A DNA stretch of 64,000 nucleotides from Ctena decussata (GCA_963989385.1 OZ022498.1:104207298-104271297), one strand, 5' to 3'. Numbered from the stretch's first letter, positions 1 to 11,607 are shown. Notes: generated by a model from the letters alone, not told the origin. Translations and numbers: made by a program.

Positions 1-1240
1 GCCTCATGTTTCTAGTCGTCTGCAAAAGCGTAATTATGATGCTGTTCATGTCCCTGTGGCGTGAAAAGCAGACAAGAGGTCAAATCAAATACTTTTTTCT
101 CTTTATACTTTAAAGTATGATTATTAATTTCATTGTTTTAAGTTTTTTCCGACACTTTAAGAAAAATATCGGCAAAATAAATATGCATGCGAAACTCCTG
201 ATAACAACCTTTTATCATCGGAAAGTTTTTTTTGCTTCTTCCTGTTTGGTTCCCTTGGCAATCAAGTCATACCAAAGTGGGAGCTTTTCTGTGTGGAAAG
301 AATAACTCCTCGAGTTTAAAAGATGCTTGTAATGAAATGGATGATAAATCATTTTTGGTGAGCATTATCGCCCTTGGAAGAACGTTCAACTAATTTTAAC
401 ATTTCCTGTCATCATACCGCAATTACTTTTAAAACTGGGACTTATACTTTGATGATTTATTTATCTATTTTCTATTTTTTTATTTATTTTTTATTTATTC
501 ACAATTTCATGGCAACATATACATAATAGTACATACATTAGCCAATGAATTGGACGTAGGCACTGCCTATATTTTACTTTGATGATCATAACTTTAACAT
601 GTATCTGTACACATTTTCAGGTTAGCAACTCTGTCATTTTTATTTTTGTCTCCTTTTTCATTTGAACCAATTCTAGAAGGAACACACTGAAAACAACCCC
701 AATGTCTCGCTTTCCGATAGCCACAGGCGAGACAATACCAATAATAATAATAATAAGAAAATCTAACAGTCGCAATAAACAAAACATAAAGAAGTAAGTC
801 AGAACACAGGTGGTCTTTTCCTCGAAGATTCCATTGATTCAGACGTGAAAAGTCGTAAAATTGTGTTTTGTATCACAAGGGAAATATATGATCTTGGTCT
901 TAGAGCTCGCTGACAAAGAAAGTAAAGTAACTTTTATGATGCATCTGCTGCAAAATACACCTGATAACAGGGGTATGATAACATGATGTGATATCATGTC
1001 ACTGTAGAACTGCGCTTGCGCGAATGTTATCAGGTCATGCCTGAAGAAGCGATCTCTGAAGACAATTGGCTACACACTGACGTTGGCCGTGATATCAGCG
1101 TTCGATTGGTTAATTGACGTCACCGACTTACGTCATAATGCATTCGCGACGTTAGCAAGTTCGAACAAATATGCGTTTGCTTATCACTTGTTTGCCGTTC
1201 TTTACGCCGTAAAATCTTCATGGTGCATGATAAATAGAAA
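1..1240. other. Unannotated AT-rich stretch, no gene seen
   Basis: Short open frames only. It holds a T/A-rich low-complexity run around 446-500 and an (AAT)n tract near 739-757. A perfect TGACGTCA lies at 1115-1122. Confidence 0.5.
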
Positions 1241-1377
1241 ACCACGTAAGTGTCTTTTGATATCAAGTTTATCAGGCTCGACCCGAAACACGTCGGACTG
1301 GCTCGGCAAGCCTCGCCATTCCTACGCTGTTTTTGGTCTCGCCTGATAAATTTGATATCAAAAGACACTAACATGGT
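1241..1377. repeat. Foldback (hairpin) MITE, about 137 bp
   Basis: Inverted arms of about 38 bases: GTGTCTTTTGATATCAA followed by GTTTATCAGGC on the left, mirrored by GCCTGATAAA and TTTGATATCAAAAGACAC on the right, with about 55 bases between. The loop carries CTCGGCAAGCCTC, which recurs in the loop of the hairpin at 40978-41081. No coding capacity. Confidence 0.75.
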
Positions 1378-3089
1378 ATTCTCTATCTATCATTAACCCT
1401 TTAAGCGCCAAAGCGCAGACAGTAAACTTAACGTCTGTACAATTTCAAAAGATGTTTCGTCCCCGCTTTATTATATTTAGAATACAAAGAGAAGAAGGCT
1501 AACAATGTAATGCTTACGAATAATGTTATAACTTTCTCGGACGCGACATCTTATATGAAATTTGGTCACAGGTGGCTCATAGGCTTTTTAGAAGATGTTT
1601 GAAATTTTCAACATATGAGTCTTGGCTCAACGCTCAAAGAATGACCTTTATCTCCTCAACTCACAAATCCTCATGTACTCATAAAGACGACTGTATTTAC
1701 CAATTTTTGGCCCATTTTTTTTTTAATTTTTCTTATGTTCTAGCGTATTTTCATAATTGACGTTGCCGTATAAAGGTCAAGGTCAACTTAAGGTCATCTT
1801 TTGAATAATCATGGTAGCATTCCTGTACACGATGCAACATCTTAATATTCAAGGCCATCGGTCAATCGGTTCTGGAGAAGTTTTTTTTTCAATGGCGAGT
1901 AACTTCAAAGAAAACAGTCAGATCTGGTCGGAATTCGAACGTGTCCGATGATATACCGTAATCGACCCTTTTAGCGCCCTGTGTGCTCACCTTTTCATAC
2001 TTGTAGTAAGTTTTCTTTCAAGCGCACATTTTAATGATTTATTATGTATTGAAGCGGTTAAGCATAGGAAAAAATCTACTTAGTAATGGTAAAAAAATAG
2101 AGAAAAATGAAAGATTCTGTAGCATTTTTCAGCTCCTGTAAACGAGCAAAAATGGATAAACCAGTAATATACGAGTATGTACGCTTATAGTCTTAGGCCA
2201 CATCAATTACCATGATTGCGCTTATAGGGGCATGTGCACTCAATGTCGAATACGGTATGTCTGTTCTGGTTACCTGCAGGTTTTTAGATGATAAAAATGA
2301 AGGTGTTATGCCTGGAACAGCTCAGTTCAGTTCGATTCTCCTATCGACGTTCCCCAAGTGGCTCAACGGTACGTAAGCATAATTGAACGCACTTGGCGCC
2401 GTGTGTCCGTCCAAGATGTATGCCTGGGACAACATTTTTTCCCATTATAAGGCTTTGGACTTTCTGGTAAACATGGCAACTAGTTTTAAAATGATCTGCT
2501 TCAAAACCGTATGTAGTCCATCGCCCACTCCAAAAATGCTATAGAAAAAATGCTATAGAAAACATTAAATCCAAAGCGGCCAACTGTCTTTGAAACGTCT
2601 TTGTTTGACGGTGAACGGGTGGATAGACAACGGAACTTTGATAAACTATGAGATGGCCTTTTTTTATTCTTTGGCGAAAGTGAGTAAAACACAGGAAATG
2701 GAGTGAGTAAAATATAGGAAATGGAGACATGTTACTGTAACATCAATGGTGTATAAAACACCCTAAGTGATAGCTGGAACATGAAAATTCGTCAGAATGC
2801 AATACCTGTATCTGTCACATAGAATTTGAAAATTGTTATAAAACACAATCGTGTGCATCACACAACCCGCTACATTATTGGAAACTGTGCAAAGCATCTG
2901 AACCATTCCTCTTTAACTTCTGTAAACTGAAACGGCTTAATGGGAATTTTATCTGATAAACCTCTGCGTGTCTCTCGACGTTTTTGATTCACTTGTTAGT
3001 TTTGTTTGCATTGTATAGATAATCACGTGATAATAAAACGCAGCTTTAATGCGGTGTAGAAATTATAAAAGAGGTGTGTCTTTAAAAAT
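1378..3089. other. Unannotated stretch, no gene seen
   Basis: No supported gene. Around 2325-2372 lies a short segment (ATTCTCCTATCGACGTTCCC and neighbouring bases) that recurs in reverse near 11110-11160 and in part near 14425-14450, so it is part of a dispersed repeat. The overlapping 63-residue minus-strand frames near 2500-2730 are not recognisable. Confidence 0.45.
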
Positions 3090-3420
3090 AGAAAAACGTG
3101 AAGGTGTTCCAATACATCTTAAGGTGTGTTGGTACACCGCGAGGTTTTACAACATTTTTACTTTTACATTACATAGTTTTCTACCAGGAACACAATGTAG
3201 AATCAAAATTGAATCAACCTCGATTCAACGTCATGACGTTGAATTAAGGTGGATTCAATGTTGATTCAAAGTTGTCATGGCGTTATACCTAGGTTGACCC
3301 AATTTTGATTCAGCATTGTGTGTCTGGTAAATAAACTATGTGATGTAAAAGTAAATATGTTGTAAAACATCGCGGTGACCTTACACCTAAAGTTGTATTG
3401 GAACACCTTCACGTTTTTCT
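3090..3420. repeat. Palindromic element, about 330 bp, with a TTGATTCAA core
   Basis: Arms of about 110-150 bases are inverted copies. GAAAAACGTGAAGGTGTTCC (3091-3110) pairs with GGAACACCTTCACGTTTTTC (3400-3419). The match continues through TTTTACAACAT and CATAGTTT toward the centre, which contains alternating TTGATTCAACGTCATGACGTT and related words. The same core vocabulary forms a compact array at 53637-53720. Confidence 0.8.
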
Positions 3421-3649
3421 TTTTTTTCTGGGCAATATTAAGATCCGCTCTTAGTAACTCAAACTGTCATAAGTGGTAAGAAGAGAACCATACGAGGGTT
3501 TCCGTTTGAAACCATACGAGGTTTTCTGTTTGACCTTCGTGTATGCCTTTTGGGCAGTTTTTAGCATAGTACATGTACCTCAATAGTTCGGTGAACGGGT
3601 ATACATACCTGCTCTTTCCACCACTTTGACCAAGGTTAACAAATTTTGT

Positions 3650-3753
3650 GACTTCCTCCAGAGCATTTTCATAGTTGTAGGAAATCTCCTTCATAGAAAT
3701 TAAGCCTTAGCAACAGCATAGCAACCACTTAAGTTGTTTTATAAATACGCCCC
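3650..3753 (-). mobile_element. End fragment of the GGGGCCGTATTCATAAA TIR family
   Basis: The stretch from CTCCAGAGC through TCATAGTTGTAGG, AAATTAAGCCTTAGCAACAG and ACTTAAGTTGTTTTATAAAT to ACGCCCC matches 48120-48223 base for base, with few differences. It is therefore a diverged end of the family bounding 44167-48223. Confidence 0.65.
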
Positions 3754-4297
3754 CTGGTTAGTTTTGCTTTGTCTGGAAATGTACCTATTCACACAAACAA
3801 CCTATATATTATAATATTGATCAAGTGACTATCAATGTCTCTGTAAAAGACAGAATTGGAATGATTCTTTTATTTTATGACAGTTAAACAATAAAGTGAT
3901 TTTTTCTCGCAGTCTCGAGTGACAGAAGTTCATGGCTCATTTCAGAGCATTATTACAGGGTCAAGTCAGGTCAATTCGGACAGCAGGTAAATACGGACAT
4001 CACATTGCAAACAGTGAAAATCCAGATAAGACGACTCATAATGAGCCGGCTAATCAGGATTTTTACTGTTTGCCCAATTAATTTGGTTTCAATTAAAAAA
4101 ACAATCACATATAAAGTAAACAATGTCACTGTCTGAATTTACCCGCTGTCCGAATTTACCCGACTTTACCCTATAGCTTTATATCTGCTAAAGCTGCTAA
4201 TACAGGAACAAAATCTATTTTGTGGATTCGTTTTAAATGTGTAAACGCTGGCGATTCACTCACAATCAAATAAAACCTAAGCAGTTTTTTTGTTTAA
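3754..4297. other. Unannotated stretch, no gene seen
   Basis: It contains a short inverted pair: GGTCAATTCGGACAGC near 3970, and GAATTTACCCGCTGTCCGAA near 4135. This suggests a small decayed foldback of about 190 bp. It ends at the TTAA target site (4294-4297) of the adjacent MITE. No coding signal. Confidence 0.4.
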
Positions 4298-4644
4298 GGC
4301 CCCATGGCTCTATCCGTAGTATAAATTCTTGATTTTGTTTTGTTATTGTGAGGTATCGTTGCAAGCTCCTACTATACACTGCTGCATACAGGGTGATTTC
4401 AAGACGCATTTCTGCGCTGAACTCAGTAATTGAATCATGAACCATGAAAGATTTTTATTTTACTCTTATCTCTCCCCCACTCTGGGTATAATTATCAGCA
4501 GCTGCATATAATTAGTGAGGATACCCTATAAGTACTGCACTGCCCACGCATTAGAAAAATATTTCACTCTGCATATATATGAATTGCAAGGAAGAACAAA
4601 AATGATTTCTTTGACACAAACAGCGGAAATCATAAAACGCATGA

Positions 4645-5500
4645 CTTGACCTTTGAGCTAGCAACAAGTTTCTTGCACATGACATATCATCTTGTCATGA
4701 TCATTATTCAATATATGCCAAATAATTCTGAAATCCCACCTTTCAGGACAAACTTATAGGCTGGACACTAAATGTTTTCATACACAAAGTTTATGTGCGC
4801 AGTGTGACCTTGACCTTTAAGCTAGCTGTTTGTCACGATGATCATTTATGCCATATTATTTTAATACCACCATGCAGGATAAAGTTATGGGCAGGGCACA
4901 AACATGTTTCACTGAAACCCTATTTGCCCAAAGTTTAAGTGTGGATTGTGACCTTGACCTTTGAGCTAGCGACATGGTTCTTGCAGATGACGCATCGACT
5001 TGTCTTGATAATTGTTTATGGCAAATAATTTTGAAAGCTCATAATGCAGTACATACGCTCGTAGTAATGGGCTGGTGACAACCATACTAAAGCCTATGCA
5101 CAGAGTTTACATGTCCCGTGTGACCTTGATCTTCAAGCAAGCAACATGGTTCTTGCGCGCGTCTTGTCATGATGATCATTTATGCCAAGTAATTTTGGGA
5201 TCCCACCGTGCAGGATATAGTTATGGACCGGACACGAACATGTTACATCATGTTTATGCACAAAGTTTAAGTGCAGACTGTGACCTTGATCTCTGAGCTA
5301 GCGACATGGCTCTTACACGCGACACGCCGTCTTATGATGATCATTTGTACCAAATACATGTAAGTTTAAGATCCCACTATGCAGGTCAAAGTTACGGATT
5401 GGACACGATTCTGGTAACACAAACACACAGACACATGCACGCACGCACACATACAGGGTAACTCTACATGCCCTTCCGCCATTTCATGGCGGGGGAATAA
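4645..5500 (+). repeat. Tandem array, about 160 bp unit x 5, with pearl/MINE-like end
   Basis: Five diverged units each begin near TGACCTTGACCTTTGAGCTA (about 4645, 4805, 4948, 5117, 5279). They contain GATCATTTATGCCAAATAAT and CAAAGTTTAAGTG words. The array ends in an ACAC/GCAC-rich microsatellite (about 5415-5455) and a small hairpin (CCGCCATTTCATGGCGG). This layout is typical of bivalve pearl/MINE-type elements. No matching left end was located. Confidence 0.7.
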
Positions 5501-5560
5501 AAACAATGTGATATAAATTGTAGAAACTGACACGATTGTTGGACCAGTCCAACAGTTCAG

Positions 5561-5561
<1 letters not shown>

Positions 5562-5606
<45 letters not shown>
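5562..5606. repeat. (CA)n microsatellite
   Basis: About 22 uninterrupted CA dinucleotides. Its complement produces a spurious Val-Cys reading frame on the minus strand, which is not a gene. Confidence 0.97.
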
Positions 5607-5608
<2 letters not shown>

Positions 5609-5959
5609 GTTCCGCCTATATGTAGAGTCTTCGTTTTATTTCAAATTGAAATATAAAAGTGTTAAAATGCCTCCTTTCGAGAGTCTGAAAGTAGAAGAGT
5701 TTGGATTTCTTTTCAGCATTTATGTAAACTTGTGAAAACATACACATGTGGGTTATTCTTAAGAGTAAATGCCTAGGGATGCTTAGGTCTGAAAACAAGT
5801 TATTATGACAAGGCATTTAAGTTTAACTGTCACATTTTGCGGCAAATTGTAGGTCGATTTGCATTATGTTGTTTCGTAAAGAGGGAACATATTTTTGGAA
5901 AAAAGGACAAGTCGCTCCATCAAATTCAATTTCTTTTTTGAACCCCAATGTATGATAAA

Positions 5960-6120
5960 CAAATGTGTAGGCATAGATGGGATCCAATACCTGTACATTG
6001 TATTTTTACCATATTTTCAAATTTCTGATATCAATAGTGTCCCTTTTTGGTTACCAACTAAAATGACCAAAATCGTTTTTCAAAAGTTTTCATATGTAGC
6101 TCAAACATTTATTTGCAGCA
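5960..6120 (-). mobile_element. TTAA-type MITE fragment
   Basis: The words TGTACATTGTATTTTTACCA and ACCAACTAAAATGACC, then TTTCAAAAGTTTT, match the reverse complement of the TTAA-type MITE seen at 61036-61517. Both ends are missing. Confidence 0.6.
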
Positions 6121-6589
6121 GTACCTCGCGATAAAATAAATAATTTATACCAATGAAAGAACAATGTCGCCTTTCAGTCTAATAAATATCTGAACGATTA
6201 TTTTGAAAGATAAATGTAGCTTATTTTCTACTGATCACTTTCTTGAACAAGTAGGAAATAGAACAACATATTTATTTATAGTTATTTTGTATTTTGAAAG
6301 CTTTGTTGACGCTAGTATCACATTTATCTAGCCATAGTTTCCTGAAGTTCTCCAGGAAAGACTCAGATCAGCTCCGCATTTCACACAGTTTCTCGACATT
6401 GTAAGGGTAGCATTACTCAATGCCTTCCTACATGTGTAGCGCAGATTGATACGGCTGTGCAGATTACAGTTCCCTGATTAAACTGTATGCACATTGATAT
6501 TATCTTACCCTGGCTTTACATGTGTTACATAATTTTTTTTCACATAAATCAAATTTCATAAACCATTACCTTTATCATTTTAGCTAGCC

Positions 6590-6745
6590 TGTACGAATGT
6601 ACAGGAAGAGCTATTGCATTATCCCGGGGGTCGGCGTTGGCAGCGGCGTCGGCGTTAGCAAAATGTTAAAATTTTATGTTAAAGTTTTTTAAGTGATGGG
6701 CAAGGCGCTGTCAGGCGAGCTATTCTGTCCCGCTGACAGGTCTTG
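6590..6745. repeat. GC-richer interspersed fragment
   Basis: It contains GTACGAATGTAC and a GGCGTTGGCAGCGGCGTCGG block followed by an AT-rich TTAAAATTTTATGTTAAAG tail. Composition differs sharply from its surroundings and suggests an unidentified repeat. No frame. Confidence 0.35.
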
Positions 6746-7245
6746 TTGTTCTTCCTTGCAATTAATATATGCAGAGTGAAATATTTTTCTAATGCATGGG
6801 CAGTGCATTACATACAAGAGGATCTTGCAGGTATCCTCACTATCTATATGCTGCTGCTGATAATTATACCCAGAGTGGGGGACAGATAAGAGTAATATAA
6901 TAATCTTTTATGGTTCATAATTCAATTACTGAGTTCAGCGCAGAAATGCGTCTTGAAATCACCCTGTATGCAGCAGTGTATAGTTTCTTCATTGTAAATA
7001 ACCATGTTTAGCCAACATAAAACAAAATATCTTTGAGCTTCACGTAGAAAGGTTTGAAACATTCCGCCAGTTTAGTTGGCAACTAAAATGTCATAAACTT
7101 GATTAAAATGGTAAAATACAATGCTTTGTTTAATTCTATCTCCAAAGGAAAATGATTTTCATTTTTTAAAAACGTGCTCTCCCTTTGTTGCCGGTTGTAT
7201 GGCTCAATATATTCGCATAAAACCACAGGGAGGAGGGGGGGAGGG

Positions 7246-8927
7246 GGGGGGGGGGCTGTAAGGCCCTTTTTCTGCCCAAGAGCAAAATGTTTTATTTTCA
7301 GCTGATGATTAGACTATAGTGTCCGCTATACTGAATCAATAGTGGTTAAGCTCCGAAAGCCCTACTTTTGGAATAATGGGGTTATTAAAGTGGGTGGGGT
7401 AAATCAACATGAACCAGGGGTGTCATATTATAAGCTATATTTCTCCTTCAAATTAAATGGCATTCATAAATACCTTCCTTTATAAGTTGAAGTAATGTAT
7501 TTGGTGACATATTGTCTCAAATTCTATCTTTTAAATTAAAATCTTATGTCTGCAGAATTTCTTTTAGAGACACTGTTAATTTTCATTAATTTTGGTACTT
7601 TGAATTCAATATATTCTACCATATCTCTAGAACCAATGGATGACTTCTTACCAAACTAACATGGGTTCACCCTTGGGAGAGTGCAAACTGTTGATTAAAT
7701 TTTGGTGACCTTGACCTTTGTTTCAAGGTCACAGTAAGACTTAAAATGTCAATTTTAAGTCAAGCTTTGGCCATTGTCTCCACAGTAGCTCCTGAATTGA
7801 TATGGACTTGTTCCCAAAGTGGCCTAAATAAAACATTATAAGGAGTTAGAGCACAAGTTATGATTAAATGGCCATGACATCATGATTAAATGGCCATGAC
7901 ATCATCTTCAAGGTCAAGGTCATGGCTAGAATAAACAGAGTTTAATCATAGATATCATCAATCAGGCGGCTGAAATGTACCACATCTGAGTGTGTCATTT
8001 GAAAATCAATGTTTAATGTGCACAGAATGACATTGACCTTGGTCTGAAGGTCAGTATCAGCCAAACATGATGAAACAGGATTTGGTTAAACTTAAAGGTT
8101 ATGGAAAAATCTATTGTAAAATAATGAACTTCTGAATGTATTGGTGACCTTCAGATCAAGGTCAAGGTCATTATAAGCATATTAAGCATTGTTTTACAAA
8201 TAGAAACATACATATTTGTTAAATTCCTGCTTACTAGCTGTGTGAGATCTTTGGTTAAACTCTGTCTAGTCTAACCTTGACCTTGAAGATGATGTCATGG
8301 CCATTTGATCATAACTGGTGCTCTAACTCCTCATAATGTTTAATTTAGGCCACTTTGGTCATGATTACATATCAGTTTAGGAGCTACTGTGGAGACAATG
8401 GGCAAAACTTGACTTAAAATTGACATTTTAAGTCTTACTGTGACCTTGAAACAAAGGTCAAGGTCACCAAAATTTAATCAACAGTTTGCACTCTCCCAAG
8501 GGTGAACCCATGTTAGTTTGGTAAGAAGTCATCCATTGGTTCTAGACATATGGTAGAATATATTGAATTCAAAGTACCAAAATTAATGAAAATTGACAGT
8601 GTCTCTAAAAGAAATTCTGCAGGCATAAGATTTTACTTTAGAAGATAGAATTTGAGAAAAGATGTCACCAAAGACATTACTTCAACTTATAAAGGAAGGT
8701 ATTTATGAATGCCATTTAATTTGAAGGAGAAATATAGCTTATAATATGACACCCCTGGTTCATGTTGATTTACCCCACCCACTTTAATAACCCCATTATT
8801 CCAAAAGTAGGGCTTTCGGAGCTTAACCACTATTGATTCAGTATAGCGGACACTATAGTCTAATCATCAGCTGAAAATAAAACATTTTACTCTTGGGCAG
8901 AAAAAGGGCCTTATAGGCACCCCCCTT
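7246..8927. repeat. Giant inverted repeat, about 0.8 kb arms around a short loop
   Basis: The left arm runs from the G-rich tract and TAAGGCCCTTTTTCTGCCC (7259 on) to about 8056. The right arm is its inverted copy from about 8145 to GGGCAGAAAAAGGGCCTTA (8895-8913). Paired landmarks include AATCAATAGTGG/CCACTATTGATT, TTTGGTACTTTGAATTCAAT with its complement, and CCAATGGATGACTTC/GAAGTCATCCATTGG. The arms look well over 90% identical by eye. The left arm has a 22 bp tandem duplication (7861-7904) that the right arm lacks. Arms carry AGGTCA-type motifs. No protein frame. Flanks: a truncated MITE on the left and a LINE fragment on the right. Confidence 0.92.
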
Positions 8928-8947
8928 TGAGGGTTTAAGTCTTCATC

Positions 8948-9185
8948 TTCTGGCCCTGGTCAAGAAAAGGAAACTAAGGTGGTTTGGCCACGTCGAAAGG
9001 TCTTCTGGTTTAGCAAAGACGATTCTACAGGGCACAGTGTGAGTTAGGATGACACTATTAAAGAGTGGACAGGAATAGACTTTGCTAGCTCAACTAGGAC
9101 AGCAGAAAACAGGACAAGGTGGAAAGGGATTGTATTGAAGCCATCTGTCGTGCTCCAACAACCTTGTAAGGTTATGGGATAGAAT
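8948..9185 (+). pseudogene. LINE reverse-transcriptase C-terminal fragment (degraded)
   Basis: Translation gives KLRWFGHVERSSG and LAKTILQGTV, the conserved zinc-knuckle-adjacent tail found after the RT domain of many invertebrate non-LTR retrotransposons. A deletion then removes the basic RGR..KKRWED block. The frame resumes at DTIKEWTGIDFASSTR and ends at a stop. It has no start or RT core and is not functional. The second copy at 11945-12415 is homologous. It abuts the right arm of the giant inverted repeat. Confidence 0.75.
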
Positions 9186-9340
9186 AGATAGAAAGTCTCC
9201 ACAGTCCTACCGGTGGTTAAAACATCTAATACATAACATTACGAAATTCGGTACAACCTTCACGTTTGGTGATAAAATTTGGGTTGATGTGTATAAATTG
9301 AGTCATATAACTGGCAGAATAAACGTGGAACACGTTTTTT
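9186..9340 (-). mobile_element. TTAA-type MITE fragment (3' part)
   Basis: The reverse complement gives TGCCAGTTATATGACTCAAT, CACATCAACCCAAATTTTAT and CCAAACGTGAAGGTTG, matching the right half of the family at 59221-59678. It is cut by the Helentron-like element at 9341. The 5' part may lie at 11155-11345. Confidence 0.65.
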
Positions 9341-10660
9341 ATGCTCCCCGAAGGGTGAGCATATAGTTGCCGCTTTGTCCGTCCGTCTCTCCGTCCGTCC
9401 GTCACACTTTTGTCCGGAGCATATCTCTGAAAGTATAAGGGGTAACTAAATGAAACCACACATAGATAGAGGACAACGAGGGGAAATGCAGTGCATAAGA
9501 ACCGTAACCCTGTCCCAAGTAGTTACGAAGTTAGCTCCCTTCCCAGTTTTTACAATATTTTGCTTGTGTGGAGCATATCTCTGAAAGTATGAGGGGGAAC
9601 TAAATGAAACTTTACACATTGATAGAGGACAATGAGAGGAAGTGCAGTGCACAAGAACCATAACCCTGTCCAAGTATTTACGAAGTTAGCTCCCTTTCCA
9701 GTTTTTTCAATATTTTGCTTGTCCGGAGCATTTGTCTGAAAGTATAAGGGGGAACTAAATGAAACTTCACACATTGATAGAGGACAATTAGAGGAAGTGC
9801 AGTGCATAAGAACCGTAACCCTGTCACAAGTATTTACAAAGTTAGCTCCCTTCTCAGTTTTTTTTTCAATATTAAGCTTGTCCGGTGCATATCTCCAAAA
9901 GTATTACAGGGTACTTAATGAAACTTCATACATTGAAAGAGGGCAATAAGAGAAAGTGCAGAGCACAAGACCAATAAGAGAAAGTGTAGAGCACAAGACC
10001 CATAACCCTATCTTAAGAATTTACAAAGTTAGCTCCCTTCATATTTTTTCAGTATTTTGCATGTCCAGAACATATCTCTGAAAGTGTAAAAGGGAACTTA
10101 ATGAAACTTCACACACTAATAGAGGGCAATGAGTGAAAGTGCAGAACATAAGAACCATAACCCTGTCATAAATAATTACAGAGTTAGCTCCCTTTTTTAT
10201 TTCTGCTTTATTTTGCTTGTATGAAGCACATCTTAGGAAGTATTGAAGGAAACCAAATGACATTTTACACATTGAGAGTGGGTAATGCAAGGAAGTGCAG
10301 AGTTAAAGAGCTATAACATTACCTTTAGTAAATACGGAATTAGTGTCCTTCCTAATTTTTTCAGTTATTTAGCTTGTCTGGAGTATATCTCTGTACATAT
10401 TTACTTCTTATATTGATAACAGAGGGCAATGACAAGAAGTGCAGAGCAGAAGAACCAAGTTATTTAGGAGTTACTTCCCTTCTTATTTTTTCTCCATTGT
10501 ATGCATGTCTAGAGCATTGCTCTTAAAGTATTGAAGAGAAATATTTTTTTCCATTTTGAATCGCATTTAGTTTACACAGAAAATCACTCCTTCACCAGGA
10601 TACCCATTGTCCTATTCCAAGCCTTCGGGGAGCATCCATCGGTTCCACCGATTTTCTTGT
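9341..10660 (+). mobile_element. Helentron-associated/pearl-like element with about 8 tandem units
   Basis: It is bounded by perfect 14 bp inverted ends, ATGCTCCCCGAAGG (9341-9354) and CCTTCGGGGAGCAT (10622-10635). A CCGT microsatellite follows the left end. A 3' terminal hairpin (ATCGGT-tcc-ACCGAT) is followed by TTCTTGT at 10660. Between are about eight units of roughly 155-160 bp, each beginning near TCCGGAGCATATCTCTGAAA and carrying GAAGTTAGCTCCCTT. This layout matches non-autonomous Helentron derivatives (HINE, pearl/MINE of bivalves). The minus-strand frames over it are array artefacts. The related copy is 53964-57460. Confidence 0.8.
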
Positions 10661-11154
10661 ATTTGTTTTAATTTAAAGAGTAACTACACTTCAGGAACTG
10701 ACTGAATCAGATCCCAAACCCTATCCCCAACATCAAAGGGAAAGATTGACAAAGACATCCCAACAAACAATAAATTACAAGTGATAAGCCGAGTCAGCAG
10801 CTCTTTCCCAAATAGATGGCAACTCAGCTATCTTTATTGAACTAAATAATATAGACCAACAGACGGGTTACAACGGACTAAGCAAATAATATGAAAAACA
10901 TTTAACAATTATTTCTACCTATTTTCTATTTTTATGATAGAAGGGTTAAACTAAGAACACAATAAATTAAACAACACCGAACATAAAACAAATGCAACCG
11001 CAACAAAAGTACCGCCTTGGGACGGTCAGTAATAACTACTGGGGGGTTTAAACCCCGGCTTTACTGGGCCCAAACCTTCAAAAGACAAATTGTGTGCAAC
11101 TATGGTTACGTACCGTTGAGCCACTTGGGTAACGTCGATAAGAGAATTGAACTG
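10661..11154. other. Unannotated stretch, no gene seen
   Basis: It contains the perfect palindrome GGGGTTTAAACCCC (11043-11056). Near 11110-11150 there is a reversed copy of the dispersed segment also seen at 2325-2372. No coding signal. Confidence 0.45.
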
Positions 11155-11345
11155 AACTGAAATTCTGGTTCCCCGTCCAGTACCTGTACATTCTATTTTT
11201 ACCATTTAGATTTATGATGTCGAAAGAAGGTAATTTTAGTTGCCTACTCAAATCAATTTCATAATCGTTTAATGTGAAATTCAAGGCTGGTTTATTTGAT
11301 TAAAGTTTGAAAATCGCGGTCATTTACCATGATGTTACTATGAGA
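11155..11345 (-). mobile_element. TTAA-type MITE fragment (5' part)
   Basis: The words GTACATTCTATTTTTACCAT, TAGTTGCCTACTCAAA and CGCGGTCATTTACCATGA match the reverse complement of the family's left half. It may be the other half of the 9186-9340 fragment, separated by the Helentron-like insertion. Confidence 0.6.
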
Positions 11346-11373
11346 AACCTGCAGCGATACTCAAGATAAAATG

Positions 11374-11607
11374 AGCCGCGACATGAGAAAACCAACAATG
11401 TGGTTGTGCGCCCATCGCAGACTCAGATCAGCCTGGGCATCCGCCCAGTCTGATCAGAGTCTTCGCTGTCCGCATGGAGGTAGCGTAGACCCTTAGCTAC
11501 CCTCTGAGCACTTAACGAAGAGTCTGGTCAAACTAGGCAGATGCTCAGGTTGATTTGAGTCTGCCATGGGCGCACAACCACATTGTTGGTTTTCTCGTGG
11601 CGCGGCT
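11374..11607. mobile_element. 234 bp palindromic MITE, copy 1
   Basis: Near-perfect foldback starting AGCCGCGAC and ending GCGCGGCT. Internal words GTGGTTGTGCGCCC, AGACTCAGATCAGCC and CCGCCCAGTCTGATCAGAGT are mirrored in the second half. Length is 234 bp, as in the other full copies. Flanks are AAAATG and CAAATA, so no clean target duplication remains. Confidence 0.9.

Larger units (their letters stand above)
4377..6978. mobile_element. 2.6 kb non-autonomous DNA element with about 230 bp TIRs and TATA target duplication
   Basis: Left arm 4377-4601 and right arm 6747-6978 are inverted copies starting CACTGCTGCATACAGGGTGA, differing by scattered substitutions and small indels. The element is flanked by TATA at 4373-4376 and 6979-6982. 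Removing it restores the host MITE sequence. Inside are a tandem array (4645-5500), a CA microsatellite, a reverse MITE fragment near 5960-6120 and a GC-richer piece (6590-6745). No transposase frame is visible, so any movement would need an enzyme supplied elsewhere. TA-type targeting is compatible with Tc1/mariner-like elements, but the superfamily is not established. Confidence 0.8.
4298..7230 (+). mobile_element. TTAA-type MITE copy, split by a 2.6 kb insertion
   Basis: The left end (GGCCCCATGGCTCTATC after TTAA at 4294-4297) continues to GGTATCGTTGCAAGCTCC, is interrupted at 4377, and resumes at 6983 with GTTTCTTCATTGTAAATAAC. It runs on to ATGGCTCAATATATTCGCAT near 7225. Intact copies at 61036-61517 and 14811-15277 show these words are contiguous. 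The 3' end is cut by the giant inverted repeat starting at 7246. Confidence 0.75.

Noticed and set aside
5366..5605. Cys-Val-rich 79-residue minus-strand frame
   Set aside because: It is the translation of the CA microsatellite and an array end, with no supporting start context or conservation.
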